Below are positions 1-5,855 of a stretch of DNA of 8,461 bases, piece by piece. The position numbers and the translations under genes are program-made. The first letter of the stretch is position 1, and each line of letters begins with the position of its first letter. The stretch comes from CAIYPH01 sp043744375 (lineage in GTDB: Bacteria; Pseudomonadota; Alphaproteobacteria; Acetobacterales; Acetobacteraceae): NCBI GenBank assembly GCA_043744375.1, contig JAYTUU010000050.1:1-8461 (forward strand), in the 5' to 3' direction. The notes beneath the pieces were generated by a model that was given only the letters and a program-made list of their open reading frames with translations, was not told the origin of the DNA and searched no databases.

Positions 1-2
1 GC

Positions 3-380
3 GCCGTCACCATCGAATGCACCGGCGCGCCCTCGCGCATGGGCTACTGCCACTGCCGCTCCTGCCGCTCCTGGTCGGCCGGCCCGGTCAACGCCTTCAC
101 CATCTGGGCGCCCGACGCCGTCAAGGTGACCGGCGGCGGCGAGCACCTCGCCACCTACGCCAAAACCCCCCGCAGCGAACGCCAGTTCTGCAAACTCTGC
201 GGCGGCCACGTCATGACCGTCCACCCCGCCGGCCCCTATATCGACGTCTACGCCGCCACCCTCCCCGACCTTCCTTTCGTCCCCGGACTGCACGTCAACT
301 ACGGCGAAACCGTGCTGCCGATGAAGGACGGCCTGCCCAAATTCAAGGCCGGTGGCGGCGGGGAAACGATGGGCGAATAG
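3..380 (+). CDS. GFA-family (CENP-V/GFA) zinc-binding protein, 5' truncated by window edge
   Basis: This reading frame is open from the left edge, so the true start lies upstream; the internal ATG at 39 is probably not the start because conserved sequence precedes it. Seen: the zinc-binding cluster YCHCRSCR (from about base 45) followed by an aromatic-rich strand (WSAGPVNAF), then a second pair FCKLCGGH (from about base 186). This C-x-C-x-x-C plus C-x-x-C layout is the core of the glutathione-dependent formaldehyde-activating enzyme (GFA) fold. The N-terminal GxCxCG part expected in this family is outside the window. Members are small cytosolic zinc proteins of about 120-150 residues. Gfa itself was proposed to speed formation of S-hydroxymethylglutathione, but most paralogues have no proven substrate, so I name only the family. 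The gene is convergent with the next one, with a 29-base gap. Confidence 0.88.
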   Translation, partial: AVTIECTGAPSRMGYCHCRSCRSWSAGPVNAFTIWAPDAVKVTGGGEHLATYAKTPRSERQFCKLCGGHVMTVHPAGPYIDVYAATLPDLPFVPGLHVNYGETVLPMKDGLPKFKAGGGGETMGE

Positions 381-385
381 GGATG

Positions 386-410
386 GGGAAGGCAAAGCCC
401 TGGCTTTCCC
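386..410. terminator. possible weak bidirectional terminator between convergent genes
   Basis: The gap between the two convergent stop codons holds short complementary arms: GGGAA (386-390) with TTCCC (406-410), and AAAGCC (394-399) with GGCTTT (402-407). The second pair leaves too tight a loop to close fully, and no long T-run follows on either side. The position suits a shared terminator, but the structure is weak. Confidence 0.25.
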
Positions 411-1513
411 TATGCCGCCGCTTCTGGAGCCTCTCCCACCACAATCACCCGCCGTATTTCATCGGACCGAAACCCGATCGCCGCCGGCCGCCGCACACCT
501 GGCAACGCGGCGACGTCGTACAATTCCTGCACCACCCCGTTGAACCGCACCCAGTGCACCGTATCCCCGGTCCGCAAATCCACCACCAGAACGGCACAGC
601 GCGCCGCCGCCTTGCGCGCCGCCAGCGCCTCCTCCAGCGCGAGCCCGGAAAACGTCAGGTTGTCGCGCGGCATTGACAGCCCGATCAGCGCAAAATCCCC
701 GGCGAACGACAGCCCCCTCGCATAGCCCGGGCAGAACGCAATCGGCTCGAACCGCCCTGCCGCGACATCGACCCAGCCGAACTCCCCGGTCCCCGAATTC
801 AGCACCCACAACCGCCCGCCATGCAGCCGCGGCGAATGCGGCATCGACAGCCCGGCCACCACGACCTCCCCGCTCGCCACGTCGATCACGCATCCGCCGT
901 CGCGCCGCTGCTCGCGCCAGCCATCCGCCACATCGCTCCGCCCGACCACGCTGACATAGCGCGCGACGCCATCTTCCATCGCTAACCCGTTGAGATGGCA
1001 TCGATCCTCCGCCGCCAGCCGGCTGATGAAGCGCGGCCGCCACAGCGGCACGAAACTGTCGCGGTCCGACACGGTGGCGATGCAACTGAACAGCGTATTG
1101 GCAAACACCGGCCGCCCATCCGCCAGCAATCCAAGATCATGCACGTCCAGATCGCCGGTCACCCAACTCATCCGCGGCGCGAACAGCGCGTCATGCACGG
1201 CGTGCTTCGCGCCCCCCTCATAGGCCTCCCCCGCCGCCAGCACGTCGTGAAACCGCCATATCTGATACAATGTCGCCACATGCAGCGCCCCCGGGGACGC
1301 CACCATCCCCATGCAGCGCTCCAGCGTCCGCTCGAACACCGACAACCGCCCCTCCGCCCCCACGCCGAGCAGAAACAGTTTTCCCGCTTGATACGTCGTC
1401 ACCGCCAGGCTCGCCTTGTGTTCGGCCAGAAACGCCGTGAACTGCCGCGACGCCTGGATTTCGAGCCCCGTCTCGCCTGCTGCCACGCCCGCCTCCCACT
1501 GCCGCCCCACCAT
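410..1513 (-). CDS. TIGR03032 family protein, function unknown
   Basis: A 367-residue protein that I recognise as the TIGR03032 family (DUF4915-like) by its run of conserved blocks: SLAVTTYQAGKLFLLG (residues 35-50), ERTLERCMGM (61-70), DLDVHDLGLLADGRPVFANT (121-140) with FSCIATVS after it, PLWRPRFISRLAAEDRCHLNGLAM (about 156-179), SMPHSPRLHGGRLWVLNSGT (223-242) and CPGYARGL (261-268). Length matches the family. The evenly spaced short beta-rich blocks, each with a G-x-W/F strand, suggest a propeller-like fold; that is inference. There is no signal peptide and no membrane segment, so it is probably cytosolic. No biochemical role is established for the family. The start at 1511-1513 gives an N-terminus of normal length; the ribosome-binding site is weak (a GGGACGGA stretch directly upstream). 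The gene is divergent from the large Hint protein gene, with 151 bases between the starts. Confidence 0.88.
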   Translation of the reverse strand: MVGRQWEAGVAAGETGLEIQASRQFTAFLAEHKASLAVTTYQAGKLFLLGVGAEGRLSVFERTLERCMGMVASPGALHVATLYQIWRFHDVLAAGEAYEGGAKHAVHDALFAPRMSWVTGDLDVHDLGLLADGRPVFANTLFSCIATVSDRDSFVPLWRPRFISRLAAEDRCHLNGLAMEDGVARYVSVVGRSDVADGWREQRRDGGCVIDVASGEVVVAGLSMPHSPRLHGGRLWVLNSGTGEFGWVDVAAGRFEPIAFCPGYARGLSFAGDFALIGLSMPRDNLTFSGLALEEALAARKAAARCAVLVVDLRTGDTVHWVRFNGVVQELYDVAALPGVRRPAAIGFRSDEIRRVIVVGEAPEAAA

Positions 1514-1550
1514 TCCGTCCCGTCCGCCGTCCCGCCAGGGGCCATGCGCG

Positions 1551-1578
1551 TTAATCTACTGGAAAACGATCTTATAAC
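1551..1578 (+). promoter_or_regulatory. possible sigma-70-like promoter for the Hint protein gene
   Basis: TATAAC at 1573-1578 differs from the -10 consensus at one base and sits in the only AT-richer patch of the intergenic region. TTAATC at 1551-1556, 16 bases upstream, is a poor -35 match (about three of six). If it is used, transcription starts near 1585 with a leader of about 80 bases that contains the tandem palindromes. This rests on pattern matching alone. Confidence 0.25.
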
Positions 1579-1598
1579 GAAACTTTGCGGCCGTCCGA

Positions 1599-1634
1599 CC
1601 AGACTGGCGCACCCCAGACTGGCCGCACCAGACT
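1599..1634 (+). repeat. tandem palindromic 9-mers (CCAGACTGG) in leader of the Hint protein gene
   Basis: CCAGACTGG occurs at 1599-1607 and again at 1614-1622, each followed by a near-identical CGCACC/CCGCACC tail. A third, partial unit CCAGACT lies at 1628-1634. The period is 15 then 14 bases. Each complete unit is an odd palindrome (CCAG-A-CTGG). Regularly spaced palindromes just upstream of a start codon can be operator sites or a leader RNA element; a simple slippage duplication would look the same. Confidence 0.5.
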
Positions 1635-1664
1635 CCCTATCCCGCCCCCCAGCCAAGGCACCCG

Positions 1665-4600
1665 ATGGCCCTGTCTCCCGTCGATCTCGCCACCATCGCG
1701 TCCGGTTCCGGAGGCTTCGTCCTTATCGGCATCGACGACAACGACCGCTCCGGCCACGCCGTCGCCAACGCCGGCGACGTCAACGGCGACGGCTTCGACG
1801 ACCTGATCATCGGCGCCCGCTACGCCGACGGCACCGCCAACGCCCGCGTCGACGCTGGCGAAACCTACGTCGTCTTCGGCCACGCCACCGGCTTCCCCGC
1901 CACAATAGACCTCGCCACCATCGCCCAGGGTACCGGCGGCTTCGTCATCTCCGGCCGCGACTCCGGTGATACCTCCGGCTGGGCCGTCGCCACCGCCGGC
2001 GACCTCAATGGCGACGGCCTGGCCGATCTCGTCATCGGCGCCCCCCGTGCCGCCTCCGCCACCAACGCCCGCATCGGCGCCGGCGAGAGCTACGTCGTCT
2101 TCGGCACCGCCACGCCCCCCAGCGCGGGAATTAACCTCGCCGACATCGCCCAGGGTATCGGCGGCTTCATCCTCCTCGGCGCCCAGGCCGGTGACCGCTC
2201 CGGCGTCAGCGTCGCCTCCGCCGGCGACATCAACGGCGACGGCCTCGACGACCTGCTGATCGGCGCCTACCGCGCCGCCTCCGCCGACAACGCGACCCTC
2301 CTGGTCGGCGAAACCTACCTCATCTTCGGCACTGCGACCGGCTTCCCCGCCAGCATCGACCTCGCCACCCCCGGCTCGTCAGGGATCGTCATCCGCGGCC
2401 AGGACGGCGGCGACGAGTCCGGCCGCGCCGTCTCCTCCGCCGGCGACCTCAACGGCGACGGCTACGACGACCTCCTCATCGGCGCCCTATGGGGCGACGG
2501 CGTCGCCAACTCGCGCGGCTCCTCCGGCGAAACCTACGTCCTCTACGGCGGCCCCGGCGCCTTCCCCGCCACCATCGACCTCGCGGCCATCGCTGCGGGG
2601 AATGGCGGGTTCGTCCTCTACGGCGAAGACGCGCTCGACAAATCCGGCTTCACCGTCGCCTCCGCCGGCGACGTCAACGGCGACGGCATCGACGACATCC
2701 TGATCGGCGCCATCGGCGGCGGCGGCGGCGCCAACGCGAAAGCCTTCGCCGGCGACACCTACGTCGTCTTCGGCAAATCCACCGGCTTCCCCGCCAGCCT
2801 CGACCTCGGCACCATCGCCGCCGGTACCGGCGGCTTCGTCATCCACGGCCAGGACGCCGGCGACAAATCGAGCTACTCGATCGCGGGGATCGGCGACTTC
2901 AACGGCGACGGTTTCGACGATCTGGTCATCGGCACTCGCCTCGGCGCCGGCGCGGCCGACGCCAAACCCTATGCCGGCGACAGCTACGTCGTCTTCGGCA
3001 AAGCCACCACCACCGCCATCGACCTCGCCACCATAGCGGCGGGAACCGGCGGCTTCGTCGTCTACGGCGCCGAAGCCGGAGACCGCGCCGGCCGCGCCGT
3101 CTCCGCCGCCGGCGACATCAACGGCGACGGGTTCGCCGACCTCGTCATCGGCGCCTATGGCGGCGGCGGCGCCCTCAACGCCCACCCCAACACCGGCGAG
3201 ACCTACGTCCTCTTCGGCTCCAACCTCTCCGCCGCCGTCACCCTCCTGGGCACTGCGGCCGCCGAAACCCTCACCGGCACCGCCGGCGCCGACGACATCG
3301 TGGCCGGCGCCGGTAACGACACCCTGATCGGCAATGGCGGCGCCGACCTCCTGATCGGCGGCAGCGGCGATGACACGATCCGGATCACCAGCCTCGATTT
3401 CCGCCGCATCCTCGGCGGCGAGGGCACCGACACGCTCGCGCTCGCCAGCGCCAACCTCACCCTCGACCTGACCCTGATCGCCAACCCCACCCTCCAGGGC
3501 ATCGAGTGTATCGACCTCACGGGCACCGGCAACAACTCCCTCATCCTCACTGCCCTGGAAGTCCTGAGCCTCTCCGACACGTCCAACACCCTGCGCATCG
3601 ACGGCAACGCCGGCGACAGCGTCTCCCTGTCCGGCGAAACCTGGACCCTCGGCAGCATCGCCGCCGGCTACGCCACCTACACCCACGGCCAGGCGCGCCT
3701 GGACATCGCCACCGCCGTCACCGTCCCCTGCTTCGCCGCCGGCACCCGCCTCCTGACCACCCGCGGCGAAATCCCCGTCGAACACCTCACCCCCGGCGAC
3801 CTCCTGCCCACCCTCAACGGCCATGCTTTGCGCCGCATCCGCTGGATCGGCCGCCGCAGCATCCAACTCGCCGGCCACACACGCCCTTGGGACATCCAAC
3901 CCATCCGCATCCGCGCCCACGCCTTCGGCCCCGACCAGCCGCACGCCGACCTCCGCCTCAGCCCCGACCACGCGGTCTTTGCGAACGGCGCCCTCACCCC
4001 GATCCGCTACCTCCTCAACGGCGCCACCATCCTCCAGGAGACCGTTCCCCACATCACCTACTTCCACGTCGAACTCGAAACGGCCGGCACCCCCCTCCAC
4101 GACGCCATCCTCGCCCACGGCCTCCCCACCGAAACCTTCCTCGACACCGGCAACCGCGCCACCCTCGTCCGCGACACCCAAGCGGCGACGCTACCGTCGC
4201 CCCCGTTCGCCCTCCTCATCCACTCCGGCCCCGCCCTCGAAGCCCTCCGCGCCACCCTGCACGCCCACGCCGAGCGTCTCGGTCACACCACCACCGACGA
4301 CCCCGACCTCCACATCCACGCCGACGGCACCCCTCTCAAGGTCACCCGCGACGGCGCCACCTATCGCTGCACGATCCCCCCCGGCACACGCGACCTCCGC
4401 CTGCTCTCCCGCGTCATGGTCCCCGCCCACTTCGCCGGCGCCGACACCCGCCGGCTCGGCATCGCAGTCGCCCGCATCGAGCTTGACGGCAACCCGATCG
4501 TCCCCACCCATTTCACCACCGGCTGGCACCCACGGGAGGCGACCTGGTGCTGGACCGACGGCAACGCCACCATCGTTCCCCCGCCCGCCCAAACCCTCTG

Positions 4601-4703
4601 CCTCACCCTCGAACCAATCGGCCGCTACTGGCGCCCGACCGAAACAACAACGGATGAAAAGTTTTTGCTTCTTTTTTCAAAAAGAAGTGCTGTTCTTTTT
4701 TGA
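1665..4703 (+). CDS. FG-GAP beta-propeller / RTX / Hint domain protein
   Basis: A 1012-residue multidomain protein. Residues 1-520 hold seven FG-GAP repeats of 73-75 residues. Each has a calcium-loop motif of the form DxNGDGxxD, starting at residues 38, 113, 188, 261, 336, 411 and 484, and each ends with a YVVFG-like strand. Seven units make a complete integrin-alpha-like propeller. Residues 541-573 hold about three RTX nonapeptides (AGAGNDTLI, GNGGADLLI, GGSGDDTIR), typical of type I secretion substrates. A Hint_2 domain runs from Cys689 (VPCFAAGTRLLTTRGEIPVE) through RLSPDHAVF (His769) to the LPTETFLDTGNR block (820-831). Hint domains can cleave the chain before the Cys. Residues about 845-990 form an extra domain, ending in WCWTDGNA and GRYW, that I cannot name. 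There is no signal peptide, which with RTX favours type I export (inference). The start has a modest AAGG site six bases upstream. The last roughly 15 residues are encoded inside an AT-rich palindrome and are probably not native to the fold. Domain calls are strong; cleavage activity is unproven. Confidence 0.92.
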   Translation: MALSPVDLATIASGSGGFVLIGIDDNDRSGHAVANAGDVNGDGFDDLIIGARYADGTANARVDAGETYVVFGHATGFPATIDLATIAQGTGGFVISGRDSGDTSGWAVATAGDLNGDGLADLVIGAPRAASATNARIGAGESYVVFGTATPPSAGINLADIAQGIGGFILLGAQAGDRSGVSVASAGDINGDGLDDLLIGAYRAASADNATLLVGETYLIFGTATGFPASIDLATPGSSGIVIRGQDGGDESGRAVSSAGDLNGDGYDDLLIGALWGDGVANSRGSSGETYVLYGGPGAFPATIDLAAIAAGNGGFVLYGEDALDKSGFTVASAGDVNGDGIDDILIGAIGGGGGANAKAFAGDTYVVFGKSTGFPASLDLGTIAAGTGGFVIHGQDAGDKSSYSIAGIGDFNGDGFDDLVIGTRLGAGAADAKPYAGDSYVVFGKATTTAIDLATIAAGTGGFVVYGAEAGDRAGRAVSAAGDINGDGFADLVIGAYGGGGALNAHPNTGETYVLFGSNLSAAVTLLGTAAAETLTGTAGADDIVAGAGNDTLIGNGGADLLIGGSGDDTIRITSLDFRRILGGEGTDTLALASANLTLDLTLIANPTLQGIECIDLTGTGNNSLILTALEVLSLSDTSNTLRIDGNAGDSVSLSGETWTLGSIAAGYATYTHGQARLDIATAVTVPCFAAGTRLLTTRGEIPVEHLTPGDLLPTLNGHALRRIRWIGRRSIQLAGHTRPWDIQPIRIRAHAFGPDQPHADLRLSPDHAVFANGALTPIRYLLNGATILQETVPHITYFHVELETAGTPLHDAILAHGLPTETFLDTGNRATLVRDTQAATLPSPPFALLIHSGPALEALRATLHAHAERLGHTTTDDPDLHIHADGTPLKVTRDGATYRCTIPPGTRDLRLLSRVMVPAHFAGADTRRLGIAVARIELDGNPIVPTHFTTGWHPREATWCWTDGNATIVPPPAQTLCLTLEPIGRYWRPTETTTDEKFLLLFSKRSAVLF
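1776..3142 (+). repeat. seven in-frame FG-GAP coding repeats, about 225 bp period
   Basis: The calcium-loop codons recur seven times at 219-225 bp spacing, with the core GGCGAC-NNC-AACGGCGACGG nearly invariant at the nucleotide level. Flanking blocks for the phrases ATIDLATIA, GGFV and GETYVVFG are repeated too. Units differ more in the loops between them. Such nucleotide-level similarity allows unit gain or loss by recombination. Confidence 0.85.
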
Positions 4704-4730
4704 AAAAAAGAACCAAAAAACTTTCACCCG
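4651..4730. repeat. AT-rich nested palindrome (double hairpin inside an outer stem), likely dispersed repeat and terminator
   Basis: The two halves are imperfect reverse complements over their full length: CGGATGAAAAGTTTTT (4651-4666) matches the reverse complement of 4715-4730. Inside, each half is itself a hairpin: CTTCTTTTTTCAAAAAGAAG at 4668-4687, and GTTCTTTTTTG (4692-4702) pairing with AAAAAAAGAAC (4703-4713). As RNA or as extruded DNA it can fold into two side-by-side hairpins on one basal stem. The base composition is sharply unlike the roughly 70% GC surroundings. It overlaps the end of the upstream reading frame and supplies its TGA (4701-4703). The hairpins with T-runs could terminate transcription in both directions. 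I recall elements of this general look, AAAAGTTTTTG plus TTCTTTTTTCAAAAA, near gene ends in Acetobacteraceae genomes; the copy number here cannot be seen. Confidence 0.8.
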
Positions 4731-4756
4731 TTTGCGTCCTTCATGAACGAACCCGC

Positions 4757-4760
4757 GGAG
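4757..4760 (+). promoter_or_regulatory. ribosome-binding site deciding the start at 4767
   Basis: GGAG lies six bases before the ATG at 4767. The in-frame ATG at 4743 has no such site, and its upstream sequence belongs to the palindrome, so 4767 is preferred. Confidence 0.6.
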
Positions 4761-4766
4761 CATCCC

Positions 4767-5744
4767 ATGGCCAACCTCAAGATCACCCTGACCTGCGCCG
4801 ACTACGCCCGTGTCATGCCGCTCGCCACCGGCGAAATAAAACCCGATGGCATCGACCTCACCATGGTCCTCGGCAGCGCCGGCTCCTGGCCGAAGCGCGC
4901 CGACATGCTCAGCCGCGCCGTCCGCGACCCCGACGTCCAGGGCGGCGAATGGTCCTGCGCCCAGCACCTCTACGCGATCGACCGCAACGACCGCGCCCAT
5001 GTCGGCCTCCCCATCTTCCCGCTGCGCAATTTCACCGCGCGCGACATCTACGTCCGCCAGGATGGCCCGATCAAAACTCCCGCTGACCTCCAGGGCGGTC
5101 GCGTCGGCTGCTACAGCTACACGGCCTCGGGCAGTATCTGGTACCGCCATCTCCTGCGCCATCTCGGTCTCCCCCCGGAAACCCTGCGCTGGACCATCGG
5201 CACCATCGACACCCCCTGGTCCGCCCCCATGGACCTCAAACTCCCCGACGGCGTCGCCCAGCCGCCGCCCACCACCTCCCTCACCGACATGCTCCTCGCC
5301 GGCGATCTCGATGCCATCCTCTCGCCACCCCGCCCGGAAAAATACCACCCCACCACCGGCCCCGTCGCCCGCCTCTTCGCCGATTTCCGCCCGATCGAGG
5401 AAGCCTATTTTCGCGCCACCCGCGCCTTCCCCCCACAACATTTGATCGTCATCCGCCGCGCCCTTTGGGAGGCCCACCCCTGGGTCGCCAAAAGCCTCAC
5501 CGACGCCTTCACCCGCGCCGAAGCCACCTTCAACGCCGCGCTGCGCGGCTTCCCCTACGCCACCCCCTGGCTCGAAGCCGAACTCGAAGCCACCACCGCC
5601 GTCATGGGCACCGACTTCCACCCCTACGGCTACGCCGCCAGCCGCGCCGAAATCGACATCTTCGCCACCGAAGCCCACCGCATGGGCTTCACCCAACGCT
5701 GCGTCACCCCCGAGGAGTATTTCCAAGAATATTTGTCGTCCTGA
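4767..5744 (+). CDS. substrate-binding-fold protein of the 4,5-dihydroxyphthalate decarboxylase type
   Basis: A 325-residue protein. The pattern follows the family annotated as 4,5-dihydroxyphthalate decarboxylase or NMT1/PBP2-like ABC substrate-binding protein: an opening strand LKITLTCADYARVMPLATGE (4-23), then IKPDGIDL; a middle block LPIFPLRNFTARDIYVRQDG (81-100) with IKTPADLQGGRVG (102-114); then RWTIGTID (141-148), HLIVIRRALWEAHPWVAKSL (225-244) and MGTDFHPYGYAASRAEID (280-297); and finally VTPEEYFQEY (313-322). Family members adopt a type 2 periplasmic-binding-protein fold. There is no signal peptide or lipobox, so it should be cytosolic, which fits an enzyme or a sensor rather than a transporter partner. 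No ABC permease or ATPase gene is adjacent, nor any phthalate pathway gene, so the substrate is unknown and decarboxylase activity should not be assumed. The first gene-specific base lies only 36 bases after the AT-rich palindrome. Confidence 0.82.
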   Translation: MANLKITLTCADYARVMPLATGEIKPDGIDLTMVLGSAGSWPKRADMLSRAVRDPDVQGGEWSCAQHLYAIDRNDRAHVGLPIFPLRNFTARDIYVRQDGPIKTPADLQGGRVGCYSYTASGSIWYRHLLRHLGLPPETLRWTIGTIDTPWSAPMDLKLPDGVAQPPPTTSLTDMLLAGDLDAILSPPRPEKYHPTTGPVARLFADFRPIEEAYFRATRAFPPQHLIVIRRALWEAHPWVAKSLTDAFTRAEATFNAALRGFPYATPWLEAELEATTAVMGTDFHPYGYAASRAEIDIFATEAHRMGFTQRCVTPEEYFQEYLSS

Positions 5745-5750
5745 CCGTAG

Positions 5751-5852
5751 GCAGCGGCGGGGTATCGTATCATCTTCCTTGCCGCCGGCATCGAGCAGAC
5801 CTGGATCACCGACGGCACCGCCGCCCCCGACCCCGCCTCGCCACCGGCCTGA
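5751..5852 (+). pseudogene. possible remnant of an ELWxxDGT-repeat gene
   Basis: In the spacer between two convergent genes, a short plus-strand frame, open between a TAG at 5748 and a TGA at 5850, reads IIFLAAGIEQTWITDGTAAP. The stretch WITDGTAA preceded by an E closely resembles the ELWxTDGTxxGT repeat of large secreted repeat proteins. There is no start codon or ribosome-binding site, and only one unit is present. It would be a decayed fragment. The match is short and could be chance in GC-rich sequence. Confidence 0.3.
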
Positions 5853-5855
5853 CCC

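Noticed and set aside
995..1969. Plus-strand open frame of 324 codons opposite the TIGR03032 gene and across the intergenic region
   Set aside because: Arg/Pro-rich with no domain; it overlaps two well-supported genes in other frames.
1776..3142. Regular repeats that could be taken for a CRISPR array or satellite DNA
   Set aside because: The period is about 225 bp, a multiple of three, in frame, and explained by seven FG-GAP protein repeats.
2487..4181. 564-codon open frame on the minus strand opposite the propeller/Hint gene
   Set aside because: The translation is low-complexity Gly/Val/Ala/Glu with no recognisable domain. It is the antisense shadow of a C-ending, GC-rich repeat gene whose sense frame has clear domains.
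3506..4486. Long plus-strand open frame in the second frame over the Hint region
   Set aside because: The translation is almost entirely Arg/Pro/His, typical of an off-frame reading of GC-rich coding sequence.
4743..4769. ATG at 4743 as the start of the substrate-binding-fold protein
   Set aside because: No ribosome-binding site precedes it, and the preceding sequence belongs to the palindrome; the ATG at 4767 has a GGAG at the right distance and gives the family's usual N-terminus.
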